A stretch of 64,000 nt of DNA from Petrolisthes cinctipes (taxonomy: Eukaryota; Arthropoda; Malacostraca; Decapoda; Porcellanidae), in the NCBI GenBank assembly GCA_033782935.1, contig JAWQEG010003788.1:7501-71500 (forward strand), in the 5' to 3' direction. Of this stretch, positions 34,372 to 45,601 are shown one piece after another. The notes beneath the pieces were generated by a model. That model worked only from the letters and a program-made list of their open reading frames with translations. It was not told where the DNA came from and searched no databases. The translations under genes were made by a program, and so were the position numbers. Within the stretch, counting starts at the first letter, position 1, and each line of letters opens with the position of its first letter.

Positions 34372-35708
34372 TTAAGAGTTACGGGGTCGGCCTGAGCGCT
34401 TAGTCTTCTTGTGCCGCCCGCCGCGTGGCGAGTAGCTACCGGGGGACCTTTCCCGGTTCTTGCGTCCGGAGACATCCATTGCTTCCTCATCAATGGTGAG
34501 TCTCCCAGACTCCACCGAGGAAGAGCTATCCCTTCTCTCCCCGATGAAGTGGGAGTAGGGTGTGTGCAAGGAAGTGACTTGTTTGGTTTTAGGGTGGTGT
34601 AGTTTACTTTGTCATACTTGTCTGACTTCTTCTTTTGTTTCTCTGACTGCAAAGCAGCTGCAGCCTGAGAATAGGAGTTAGTAGATGGGGTAATAGTCTT
34701 AGAGAGGGTAATAATAGTAGGTGTAGAAGTAGATTATTCAGCCTGTTCGCTTGGCTCTGACTCAGTCTGAGTACTAATAGTACACATCACGTGTCGAGAT
34801 ATCACCGCCGATGCATACGAGACATTGGGTGATGGGGTCGCTTGCGATCCCATCACCGCCTTCCTCGCATCATGATAGGAGATACCTCGCACTGCCTTCA
34901 CCGAGCAGACCTCCTTCTCCAGCTTCCACTTGGGACAATCCCTCGAGGAAGTGGAGCGAGTACCCTTACAATGAAAGCAGGAGAGCTCCACTGATGTGCA
35001 CTTTTCCTCAGCATGGCCAGGCGTCGCGCACCTGCCACACACTGGAGAAGAAGCCTTACAAGTACGATTTCCGTGTCCATAAATCTGACAGTTCAAGTAT
35101 CTAAGAGGGTCGGGGATAAAGGGTCTTACTTTAACAATTTCATAACCTATTTTGACAGTTTCAGGAAGTGAAACTTTGCCAAAAGTCAAAATAAGTGTTG
35201 CAGTCTTCTTCCTTATACCATCCTCTAAACGTGTAATAAATCTAGCATCAATGATATCTTGGTTCCTCATTTCCTCAATTATTTCAGTCTCTTCCATCAT
35301 CATTAAATCCCTACAGGTGATTACTCCCCTGCAGGAATTCATGGCTTGAGGAATCTTGGCTTCAACTTCATAATTGTGAATCTGACGTAATTTCAGCAAA
35401 GTGGCTACTTGTTTAGAATTAAATGTTTTGACTAGGAGGTCTCCAGATGCAAGTTTTTTAACTGATTCAACCACACCAGCCCAGCCATCAATAACCTTTT
35501 GAACAATGAAGGGATTGAGGCCGGCTAGTGGGGCCGAACCAGTGGCATGAAGCATTACAAACGAAGCATTTTTAACGTCTATGTCAAGGGGTGTTCGAGT
35601 CTCGGTTCGTCCGTCGTTTCGTGGTGGTGGTGGTCGGTCATGGCCGCCTCCTCCGCTATGCGGAGGAGGGGTTGGGAGGAAAGGCAACATAGTAACCACT
35701 TCCCCCAA
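34372..35708 (-). pseudogene. LINE ORF1: gag-like RNA-binding protein, broken
   Basis: Nucleic-acid chaperone of the LINE particle. The main frame runs from 35708 to a TAA at 34734-34736. The same frame stays open below that to about 34560, then must shift to reach the typical C-terminal segment (MDVSGRKNRERSPGS) ending at 34372. Three zinc knuckles are visible near residues 210-260: NCQIYGHGNRTC, which lacks its first Cys, then CGRCATPGHAEEKC and CFHCKGTRSTSSRDC. The ATG cannot be fixed exactly. One nonsense and one frameshift lesion make this copy non-functional. Confidence 0.78.
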
Positions 35709-36075
35709 GGATGGGGGGAAGTGGGAAGAGGAAAAGAAAACACCAGAAAGGGATAATACCAGCCCTAATTAACTAATGTTTGAGATCAACCTCTCAACCC
35801 ACACTAAGGTGGTCCGGACCGTCTGCGTTTAGTCACACCCAGAGCTATCAGTGGGGGAGTCCACCATAGGTAGGAGGCAAAGTTGATCTCAATATAAAGA
35901 TATAGACACCTACTATATCTTCTACCAGCTATGGAGGGAATGAATACTAGCTAAACCTAGTGGTCACGAGAAGGGTGAAAAAAAAGAAACTACTGCCGGT
36001 GCGGCAGGCCCTGGCAGCTAGAGGAGAGAGCATAAAACATACAACCTCTCTCTCCACGACCCAGTCTCAAAGTCC
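35709..36075 (-). other. LINE 5-prime UTR
   Basis: About 370 bp between the target duplication and ORF1, including GGTGCGGCAGGC-like G/C patches. It presumably carries an internal promoter, but I recognise no specific motif. Confidence 0.5.
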
Positions 36076-36576
36076 TTCTGGTTAGAATGTCTTTTAATCA
36101 TAAATATTGCGTTTCAGTTTCTGGCCTTGTATTTTTTTAGGTTGATAATTCTGGTCATTTGTAAAATATCTTTCTGTATGGGTCGCGAGAATGTCATGGT
36201 AAAAACTGGGTCACGACTGAAAAAGTTTGAAGAACCCTGCTTTATGCTATTGGTGATTCGATACCGTTCACAGTGTATGCTGCATTCATTCCTCCCGACA
36301 CATGTCTCATCTACCTGATCATTCGTTACCCTCCCATATTACCTCCTATATAGCCCCGCCCACATTTCTCTCCTCCTCTCCCACTAACATCCCCCCTCCC
36401 TCCACCTGCAACTGTTGCCAGATCCGACGAGGCCCAAACCAAGTCGCTGATGGATTGGGTGTAGACCCTTGATCTGTCCGGAGCTGTACCAAACGTGTAT
36501 TAAGCCGGTATTTTAACTCTTTACCCGCTGAGTACTGCTTGATCGTGTGGACGGACCTTTCGTCTTTGTTATAGTG

Positions 36577-37439
36577 ACAGCATACCTGTCACTGTCACAA
36601 ACTTGCAAGTTACGACCAATACTGCTAGGACTAGACGGGTGAGATCTGGCACTTTTCTCTTTTAGTTAGTTACAATATATTGTCTTGACCTTATATTGTC
36701 TTGACCTAATATAAGTGGATTAGTCTGGATGTAGGGGTGGTCGAGCTCGTATATTCCAATCTGCGAACTAACAAAATATTGTAGAATATCTTCAAAGACT
36801 AGTGAGTTTGGCAGTATGTTTGTGATTCCCATATGAGCTTCAGGATTTCCTTGTAGTAAAATCTTCCAGCAACTTGTCATTATCTCTTATTATAATCTAT
36901 TGTATTTAGTAAATCCTTAATCATTGATTGGTTCAGGTGGTGGTGACTGCTGTGGACAACCTTGTAGCGCTACAGACTTCGGTGGTATTGAGGCCCGCCA
37001 GAGTCACCATCACTGAGGTGAAGACTGACTTCTCCCTTGTGACTGCATTGTCTGTCACTCACGTCACTCTCACACACTCTGCCTACGTTATCCAGCACAG
37101 TGTATTTACCACCACTGCCACTGAAACGTAAGTAATTTTGAACTAGGTGAGTTGCATACAGTACATGACATAAAAGCCATTAGATAGCTGACGCTTAGGA
37201 ATGTAATTTAACTTTGAATAAGTAGTTATAGAAATTATAGCTTAATTTATCTTTTACTAAACTAGAATTCTTTTAAAATGGTGTCAAATTTTAAAATTAC
37301 ACGAAAGTATTTCGAAGTTAAAAATGTTTACATTTACTTTGGTTTACAGTGTTGTGGTGACTTCTACCTTGGTGGTGTCTACCATCCACACCTCTAGGAC
37401 CACCTACACTGCTCAGAGGACCATTACAGATACTGTACA
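36577..37439 (+). pseudogene. Truncated third copy of gene B (end of exon 3 to middle of exon 5)
   Basis: Direct-orientation copy of 27636-28499. It holds the last 20 codons of exon 3 (with TTGCAAGTT where gene B has ATACAAGTT), intron 3, all of exon 4 (36937-37127), intron 4 and most of exon 5 (from about 37350), with splice sites intact. It lacks the signal peptide, the repeat domain and the last codons, and breaks off at GATACTGTA, where a LINE begins. At the intron 3 start it has CTTTTCTCTTTTAG as in B-prime, while gene B has an extra TAA-containing insertion there, so it may derive from B-prime or an ancestor. Not expected to encode a protein. Confidence 0.85.
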
Positions 37440-38147
37440 GTCACGAGCATAAGTTTCTTTACCCCGTGTGAGGTGAGGAAACTTCATAATGACCAGCCTT
37501 GGTGCTACAGGTGCTGGGGTGTGGGGCATATCTCCCGGTACTCTTCTGCCAGGCCGAAGTGTGCTTGGTGTGCTGCCGACCATGATTCCAAGACGTGTCC
37601 TGTCAGGGGCGAACCATCACGTCCTGCTGCCTCCACCTCTGAGCCTTCACCTCCTGAGGATACGTCTCGATGGAAGTGTCCACGATGCCTTCAGCCAGGG
37701 GTTAGCGTGTGGCATGGATGTACTCGACGTCAGGTCCAGGCTCGTGTCACTACTATTGCTTCGCCTCCACCACCGCCACCACCACCACCTCCCCAGTCTG
37801 CTCCTCCTACCAGCCCTGCCTCACCTCCAGACATGGCCCTCCGCAAGTCTGTTGCTACCCTCATGGCACGATGTACGGCTCTCGAGAAACGTTTTTCTGC
37901 CCTTGAAGCCTGGATTGATGGGCTAGTTGCCGCGCAGGCTGCCAATGACTCCAAACTCTCCACCTTGGTCGAGGCTCAGCAGGCCATCATCTCAACTGTC
38001 ACTACCCTTACCGAAAAGATGGATACTGTTGCATCTCGCCTTGAAAAGCTTTTCGAGTCAGTCCCTTCTCCTGGTCCATCTTCTTCTCCAGGTCGCTCAT
38101 CTGCCCCCACTCACCGGACTTCTACCTCCAAATACAGAATTCGCTAG
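37440..38147 (+). pseudogene. LINE-2 ORF1, C-terminal part
   Basis: The frame is open from the junction and enters a zinc-knuckle series: CYRCWGVGHISRYS, where the last Cys is Ser, then CAWCAADHDSKTC, then CPRCLQPGVSVWHGC. A Pro-rich linker and a probable coiled coil (LEKRFSALEAWIDGL through TLTEKMDTVASRLEKL) follow before the stop at 38145-38147. The N-terminal part of gag is missing. There is no ATG at the front, so translation from this copy is unlikely. Confidence 0.75.
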
Positions 38148-41100
38148 TGATTGCCAGCTGGATGTCATCTCCTGGAATGTATGTGGTATCACCAGTTATG
38201 CTAAGCTCACTCAACTCAAGGCCTATGTTTTTCGTCATCATCCCAGTGTTATTTTTCTCCAGGAAGCATTTCCAGGACGGCCGCTCACTGCTGGGCAAGC
38301 TCCTCCTCTCTCAGGTTATGTGCCATATGTTCATCTGGTAAGGAATGGTCTCCTGACTTACATACATAGCTCCTTGCCACATCGCCTTCTCCGTACCTCC
38401 ACTGATCCTGACATGACCTTTCAGCTATTTGAGGTTCTACCTGGGAATGGAGTACTACAACTATGTAATGTCTATTCTGCCCCAGCTAGACTCACTCTTG
38501 AGGCTCTTCCTTCTCCAACAGTGCGTGGTATGGTTTTTATGGGAGATTTTAATGCTCGGCATTCTGATTTAGGTGATGGTTCTGGCTCTATTAATCGTAA
38601 TGGTGTTCGTCTCCTTTCATACATCCGCAAGCATCATCTGACATGCTGGGACACTGGCGGTGCCACTCATTGCCGGGGAGGTACTCTGGATTACATCCTC
38701 TCGTCTGGCCTGATAGCATCTCGGGTCCTGTGCTCCTCCGTGCCAGACTTATTCTCTGATCACATCGCTCTTCGGTTTCATTATTCTCTAACTGCTGGGT
38801 CAAGTGCTTCAGCCACTCGTTTGCGTATTGCTGTGCCCCCTAAATATTGCCCGACTTACATCTTATTCATGGCCCATGTATTCCCTACATTTGACATATC
38901 ATCAGCTGAACAGTTGTACTCTGATCTTGTATCTGCTACTCATGACTTTTATAGACTATACGTCTCCCGGCCACACCTCCAGCATCGCAATACTGCCCAC
39001 TCCTGGACGCTGGATGCACGTATACAAGAGGCAAAGGAGGAGGCTGAACGTGATGGCCTATTGTTTCAAGCCAACCCAACCCCTGACCTGCTCCATCGTT
39101 ACCAGATGTCTAGGGACGCTTTAGTTGCCCTGCAGGAGTGTGCTCACACTGAGTCTTGGCAGCGGTTCACGGACAGCATCAACCAGCAAACAAGTGTGGC
39201 TTCTATGTGGCACCTCATCCGTCGAGTTCTTAAAAAGACACCGGCCACTGCTCGTCATCACACTCCCGCCGACTATGCCCAACAACTTGTCGATGCCTTG
39301 TCAGAACAATCTACCTCAGCCAGTCTACCCATCCACATACAAGATGCACTCAATTCCCGTGCTGCTGTCCATCGGCTACGTCTAATGTCTGCTCTGTTGC
39401 AAGATGATGACGATGATGCAGAGGTGATAACTGAGGAGGAGTTGCGACGTGCTCTCTCACGGTGTAGAGCTTCTTTCCCTGGTGATGATGGTATTACTTA
39501 TGCTCTGCTGCGCCTACTTCAACAAGTTCCTGGGAACCCTCTACTTCGATTGTACAATCTTTGTCTTCGTGATGGTTGTGTACCACGAGCCTGGACCAGC
39601 AGCACAATAATACCCATCCCTAAGCCCGGCACTGCGAAGTTCAGGCCTATTTCCCTGACTTCCTGTTTTTGTAAAGTTATGGAGAGAATCTAACTCAATC
39701 ATCTCATGTACAGACTGCAAGATCGCCTTTCTCCATGGCTGTTTGGTTTCCTTCCCCAACGGAGCACACACCACTGCCTAGTCGACCTGTACACTCGCCT
39801 TAACAGGGACAGTGTGGTGGCCTTCATTGACCTTCGAAGTGCCTTCGATGTTGCTAATAGAGACGTCATTTTGGATCAACTGGTTGACTTTGGGATAAAG
39901 GGTAATCTATTACGGTGGATTCGGGGCTACCTGAGTAACAGGACCTCCCGTGTGTTTTTCAGTGGTGCGCTCAGTCCTTTGCGCAGTTTTCATCTTGGTA
40001 CGCCTCAAGGGGGTGTTCTCAGCCCATTGTTATTTAATATTCTGATGCATCGGCTGCTCACTTCTCTCCCTGATATACCTGGAACTACAATTACGTGCTA
40101 TGCTGATGATATCTGTGTTCATTCTACCTCACCAAGGGATCTCCAGCGGTTTCTTGACTCCTTCTCTGTGTCCTCCTCTCACTGTGGCATTATTGTCTCC
40201 CCAGATAAGAGCAGAATATTCACCTGCCGCCTTCCTCAAGCTCGGCCAGTGTTCACCATTGGAGGGACTGTCATTCCCATGTGTTCCCATTATCGCTACC
40301 TGGGCGCACCAGTCAATATTTGGCCAATTGTCCCTGCCAGACCTCAAGACCATCCCATTGTCCAGGACTTATTGGGTCGTCTCCAGCGCCGACTTACGCC
40401 ACTTCAATGGCTCACTAACAACTCCTCGGGCATCTCCATCCTAGTAGCCAGGACCATCTATATTGCTTTTATCCGTTCAGTTGTTGATTACCTCTCACCT
40501 GCTCTGATTCAACTTCCCAGGGCTACTCTGGAAACTTTAGAAAAATTTCAGAATAGAGCAATGAGAATAATTCTCGGTTGTCCAATGTCGACCAGGATAG
40601 TGAACATGCAGCGTGAGTTGCGTCTTCCCCCGTTAGTGGAGAGAATTTATTCTAGTGTTACTTGCTTCACTGTCAAGTGCCTCCATTTCCCACATCTTTC
40701 ACCCCATTACTCTCAGTTAGTCAGGACTTCTCTTATACCAAACTACCCGGTCCCTCCCATACTGCCTGCTGGACGTACTCTTATAAGGTCTGTTTCCTCT
40801 ATGCTCCGTAGTCTTAATATAGATATAATGGTGGCCGACGTCCTCCCAGGACCCCCTCCGTGGATGCTACCAACACCTGATGTGAGCTTCACACCTACTT
40901 CCAAGTCGGAACTGCCTTCTCTACAGCGGCAGTTGGCTCTGGAACATATAGAAACAGTGACGTCCTCCATCACAGATCCATACTGCCTCTACACTGATGG
41001 CTCATTGCAAGTGGATGGTGCAGCAGGTTGTGCCGTTTTCTCACCCGACATGGAGTCACCTCCAGGGGGCTGGGTTGGCCGTCGTCTCTGTAACCACTCT

Positions 41101-41826
41101 AGCTCAACATTGTGTGAACTGTATGCCATTCTGGATGCTGTTAGTCTTGTTTGTCAACGTGGAGTGAATGCTGCCATTTTTTGTGACTCCAGACCTGCCC
41201 TTCATTCTCTTTCTAGTGTTCAGCCCACACACTCTACTGTTGTTCAGCAGATTTTATCGTTTTTGTCTTTATTGCGTCATCGTAACTTGACTGTCAAATT
41301 TTTATGGGTGCCATCCCATGTAGGTTTACGTCACAATGGTACAGTTGACAGACTCGCAAAGGAAGCCTACCATCTGCCTCCTCGTGGTGTTGGACGTCCT
41401 CTCTCCCTGACATGTTACCTCTCTAAAGTCCGCTCCGCCGCTCTCCTCCCTGTACGGCGACGCAGGGATGCAGAGAGGCCCTTCAGCATCTCCATCACAC
41501 ATTATGAGTCTGTCTGCCGTCACAAATATTCCTACCGTCGTCGAGGCCTCATAGTTCGGAGGCACAATGTAGTCTCTGCTCGTTTGAGGCTTGGCTACCG
41601 GCCACCGTGGCAGGTTGCTGGGATGCAGGGTGAGCCTCCCTTCACTGAGTGTCGCTTGTGTCGAGCACCTCGTGCTAACACTGTAGAGCACTATTGCCTG
41701 GCCTGCCCCACTGTCCGACACTTGCTGCCCCGGGGCCTGCCACTTGATGTGGTTTGTCGACACCTGCTGAAACAACCGGGTTCTGGAGGAACTTCTGGTA
41801 CGCCACCCTCGTTTTTGTGGATTTAA
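38148..41826 (+). pseudogene. LINE-2 ORF2: endonuclease, reverse transcriptase, RNase H (one nonsense codon)
   Basis: The frame begins just after or overlapping the ORF1 stop. Endonuclease blocks: LDVISWNVCGI, VIFLQEAFPG, VFMGDFNARH, GGTLDYIL and SDHIALRFH. An in-frame TAA at 39691-39693 lies between CKVMERI and LNHLMYRLQDR. The same frame then continues with RT blocks AFIDLRSAFDVANRD, GTPQGGVLSPLLFN and catalytic YADD (about 40100). RNase H has YTDGSLQVDGAAG, LCELYAILDA, FCDSRPALHSL and WVPSHVGLRHNGTVDRLA. The C-terminal knuckle CRLCRAPRANTVEHYC is near 41650. Length is about 1,225 codons. A single lesion suggests a young copy. Confidence 0.87.
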
Positions 41827-42003
41827 ATAGTGTAAATATTTGTCTGTATGCTTGTGCTCCATTCTGTTATGTTTTCGTGATGTGTGTGTGTGGTGTGTGT
41901 GTGCGTGTGTATGTGTGGTTGTAGTCATTGTATTCTCATGGGTCCCGCCTACCCGTATGTATTGTTGCCTGCCTGTTGATTGACGCTACGGCGCAATTAA
42001 TTA

Positions 42004-43467
42004 AAAGTCTCCGTATAAAGATTCAGTGAGTTTCGCTAAAGATTCAATTGGTTTGCTAGGCATCAATACCTTAGTCCGTGGGTGTACTGCTTAAATACTG
42101 CAGGTTTAGCAGGACTATCAATTAAATGCAATATGTTTATATATAGATACTCCCGTTTCCTTTTCATATAACTTACTAGGTAATTGACATCAATCAGGAA
42201 CTTTGGTGTATATCGTTTGTTTGGCAGCGACCACAGTGTCTGCAGGGCTGGTGTTTTTTGAGTTACGCTCGACCTGCACCATGAAATTTACTTGCAGGCA
42301 AAGGCGGTGCTGGTGTGGGCTGGGCTTTCAGACCCTTCATTAAGCCCATAGTGTGTGCAGTCACAAACGAGGAATTTGTTAGGGGACTTGACTCATCGCC
42401 TGTAATAAGAAAAACTAGGAATGTGTTATTAGAGATGAAGTTTGAGAAAATACACGAGACTCCTGTCTGGAGTGACGTCGCTGTCAGATATGATTACGTG
42501 AGGGTCCCTTCCCATGTTATTGGTGACCTCGTATTAATTCTCGCAGTTCGCGTAGTGTGGTCACATGACTTTTCCAACTCTTCAATAACCAATGAAGACA
42601 TTGGTTGCTATACATTTTTCTGATATATCTGTATCTTGCATAGCATAATGCTACACGCTTCCTATCTTTACCATGAATTAAATGTTGTACCACATTAATA
42701 CGATGTCATACTCTGCCCCAGCCATATCTTAACTAGTCAAACACCTGTGGAAAACATTACGATTGTCTGTATACTTCATGGCACGAACAAAGTCTGCTAG
42801 ACGCTTTCCTCGTGTAGACGGGACTAAATAAACCCTTCAATTAATTACACCTTCGATCTTAAACTGGCCCGAATCCACACTATCGGGCCACATTGCAGCC
42901 TCTGTTTACACCATATACTTCTAATTGCCCTTTCTTTATGGCACAGTATTACTCAACTTTTTTTCTCCTTTCCGCCGTGTTGAGCGTGGTGCGGCCGCGC
43001 AGTCTCATACCACTTGGCCAACATTGGGTGTGTCACCTGCCCAGTAGTGTGGAGAACGTCACACAGGCATCGATGCTAGTAAGCTTCAAGATGTCAAGCT
43101 CAAAAGTGGAATATGGAAGGTAATAGAGACGAACCAAAGCATCAAGACGATATTTAACTTTACATGAAACCACACACCATTACAGTTCAGTCCTATTTCT
43201 ATGCTTGCTCAAGTTTTGCTAGTTTTCAATTTTTCAAAATTTAAAGGACCCAATATTTTTTAATGGTCATTCCTGATCACAGGCACACCAGACAGTCACA
43301 CCCGGTGAGAGCACAGCCTACCGCTCTGGAACTTTCAGATAAAGTGGAGCAGGCTGGGAACTGCTAGATCTGGTAATACTGCTTCAGGAGAAAATACGAT
43401 CAGTGGCCGGTGCCCGTGTGGACAGACCTTCAGACCACACTAAAAGTTATTCCAGCATACTTTCAGT
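42004..43467. other. Loop of the inverted duplication, unassigned
   Basis: Unique-looking DNA between the second LINE and the right arm. The longest frame (42315-42623, 102 codons, MGWAFRPFIKPIV) has no motif I recognise and no clear splice context. I see no other gene. Confidence 0.4.
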
Positions 43468-43809
43468 TCACTATAACAAAGACGAAAGGTCCGTCCACAT
43501 GATCAAGCAGTACTCAGCGGGTAAAGAGTTAAAATACCGGCTTAATACACGTTTGGTACAGCTCCGGACAGATCAAGGGTCTACACTCTACACCCAATCC
43601 ATCAGCGACTTGGTTTGGGCCTCGTCGGATCTGGCAACAGTTGCAGGTGGAGGGAGGGGGGATGTTAGTGGGAGAGGAGAGAAATGTGGGCGGGGCTATA
43701 TAGGAGGTAATATGGGAGGGTAACGAATGATCAGGTAGATGAGACACGTGTCGGGAGGAATGAATGCAGCATACACTGTGAACGGTATCGAATCACCAAT
43801 AGTATAAAG

Positions 43810-44227
43810 CAGGGTTCTTCAAACTTTTTCAGTCGTGACCCAGTTTTTACTATGACATTCTCGCGACCCATACAGAAAGATATTTTACAAATGACCAGAA
43901 TTATCAACCTAAAAAAAATACAAGGCCAGGAACTGAAACGCAATATTTATGATTAAAAGGCATTCTAATCAGAATTATAAACACTGCCTCACCTACCCCT
44001 CCCTCTCTCATTCTCAAGAAGGCTAATATTTGTGCAATTATTTTGTTCTATTGATAATTAAATATATGAATATTCGATTATAAAAATATGTTCGGTGGAT
44101 TCCTGTATGAACTGCATATTTATTTTATTGTCACGAACATTATTATTCTATTTTATTCATGTATTTATTTTTGTGAGCCTGCGACCCAGTTTGGAGGAAT
44201 TCGGGACCCGTAATTTGAAGAACCCGG
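43810..44227. mobile_element. hAT-like non-autonomous element (418 bp)
   Basis: Ends CAGGGTTCTTCAAACTTTTT and, inverted, CCGGGTTCTTCAAATTACGG. Flanks GTATAAAG (43802-43809) and GTTTAAAG (44228-44235) are an 8-bp direct repeat with one mismatch, the hAT signature. CAG-GTTCT-AAACT ends with nearby GTGACCC are common in hAT elements. No transposase. Confidence 0.78.
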
Positions 44228-44502
44228 GTTTAAAGAAGTGCATACTGCATTAACTTAGGTGGATATAGGAGAGAAGAAATGTGATGATTCGAGGTGAGGG
44301 GGAAGAGGGTAATAAAAATGAAGGTGATTAGTTAAAAAGTAATAAACAAATAATTAGAATAGGTTAAATTATATCCTTTAAATAAAAGGCACTGTCTTTT
44401 GTTCACCATCGTAGTGGGATAGACTACTGATTATATATTATCCTTTGGATGTTAGACAGCTATCCCTGTATTCCTTTTATCCCTCGTGCTTACCCCGTAG
44501 GG

Positions 44503-44695
44503 GGGTATTGCCTGTAATGATGTGGGCAATACTTTAAGGGTTTGGGCGCCCCTTCGGCCCCAGCCACTAGCTTACATTTCTTCAACTGTCCCTTTCTTCC
44601 TATTTCCTTCTTGCTTGCTGTCACACCTCTCTATCACCTTTTCCTGGTGCTATTTGACCTCGCTGTTGCGCCACCTAATATCAATCAAATCCCTC
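44503..44695 (+). mobile_element. SINE-like repeat (right arm copy)
   Basis: Fullest copy in the window: GTAATGATGTGGGCAATACT, GGGCGCCCCTTCGGCCCCAG, CTTGCTGTCACACCTCTCTA, ACCTCGCTGTTGCGCCACCT and an ATCAATCAAATC tail. Mirror of 29435-29640. I see no clear polymerase III boxes. Confidence 0.65.
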
Positions 44696-45601
44696 GTGCT
44701 TGTAGTCCACCCTATTTATCACCTCCCAAGCCCAGCTGCTTTGTTTATTTCGGCAGAAGACAGTTTAATGTTCTAACTTTATCATTTGTCAACAAATTCA
44801 TTAAGCTATTTACCAGGATTCTCTTCTAATTATGCATTTCCTTAAAAATAATCGATGTTAAACTTAAATAGGCGCCGCTATATGGCGTTTTTAATAAACT
44901 TGGTCTAATTTTATGAATAGGCTATAATATAATACAGCATCTCTCAGGTAAATGGCAACCTTACACATCCTCCCTACTGTCTTATCCCTCTCTCGCTTGC
45001 CCTTCCCTCCTTTCTTTCCGTTTATATTTTCTTTCATATTTTTAACCTTCTCATTCGTTCTTAAGAAGTTTTAATGACAGGCCTTTCTCCCTCGTCACTA
45101 TATATATTACTAATATGGGACGGCATAACAGAAGCTCGACTGGATGTAACGAGATCTTTGCAAACTGGGAGTTTCATTCGAAACTGCAGTATAGTATATT
45201 CATAACTGGCCTCCATAATATTGTTAATCCGGTCCCAATGCCTGTCCCTGCGTGCTTTGGAGGAATCAAGGCGCTCCAATTGCCAAAAAATTCCAGATAA
45301 ATTACAGCTTTTGTGGTAATGGAATTTTGTACATTACTTTTGTGAATAAATCCAAGACAAATTACCAAGTAGATTTATTTAAAAGCATAAAGTGTGACAT
45401 TGTTCCTATAATTCAGAAATTCTCAAAATTTTGAGTTAAAGCTAGATCTCATTAATTTAAAAAAATCAAACAATTCGTTAATTACATATTTTAGTAGTTA
45501 AATAAAGATCCAAATGGAATGATATCTGTCAGGAGTTTTTAAAGTTTCTTTTCATTCCTAATATTACGGACACCATGAGTCGAGATCTGGCCTGGTGTGT
45601 A
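44696..45601 (-). other. 3-prime flank of gene B-prime
   Basis: Mirror of 28527-29434, with TTTATT near 45376 as the possible poly(A) signal on the minus strand and the half family-1 hairpin at 45250-45300. No coding sequence. Confidence 0.6.

Larger units (their letters stand above)
30164..36075 (-). mobile_element. Complete LINE (I-superfamily-like) with 9-bp target duplication
   Basis: A 5.9-kb non-LTR retrotransposon in reverse orientation. TTCTGGTTA occurs immediately before (30155-30163) and after (36076-36084), and the intact right arm has this site once (TTCTGATTA on the equivalent strand). The 3-prime end lies at the left with an A tail (T run at 30164-30182). It carries a gag-like ORF1, then ORF2 with endonuclease, RT, RNase H and a terminal zinc knuckle. 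RNase H plus APE-type endonuclease points to the I group. Both ORFs have lesions, so this copy is dead. Confidence 0.9.
29902..36239. mobile_element. hAT-like non-autonomous element split by a LINE
   Basis: CCGGGTTCTTCAAATTACGG at the left and AAAAAGTTTGAAGAACCCTG at the right are its inverted ends. Flanks CTTTAAAC (29894-29901) and CTTTATGC (36240-36247) correspond to the 8-bp target duplication better preserved in the right arm. The interior is interrupted by the LINE at 30164-36075. Without it the element is about 420 bp. Confidence 0.72.
26486..36576 (+). repeat. Left arm of large inverted duplication
   Basis: From the first base of gene B exon 3 to 36576, minus the LINE at 30164-36075 and one copy of its target duplication, this arm is the reverse complement of 43468-47678. 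That is about 4.2 kb with very few differences. It includes gene B exons 3-5, the 3-prime flank, a SINE-like copy and a hAT-like element. Upstream of exon 3 the two sides are unrelated. Confidence 0.92.
37440..42003 (+). mobile_element. Second LINE (RNase H-bearing), 5-prime truncated
   Basis: Non-LTR retrotransposon in plus orientation. The ORF1 C-terminal part is at 37440-38147, ORF2 to 41826, and the 3-prime UTR to about 42003, with no clear A tail. It joins the truncated gene B copy without a recognisable target duplication, and the interrupted exon does not resume on the other side. Deletion or rearrangement therefore accompanied or followed insertion. The first bases (TACAGTCACGAGCA) equal the end of the mariner-like short elements. 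It is a different family from the LINE at 30 kb. Confidence 0.85.

Noticed and set aside
42315..42623. 102-codon frame in the loop of the inverted duplication
   Set aside because: No motif, no signal peptide, no splice context, and surrounded by noncoding DNA. Frame length is compatible with chance.
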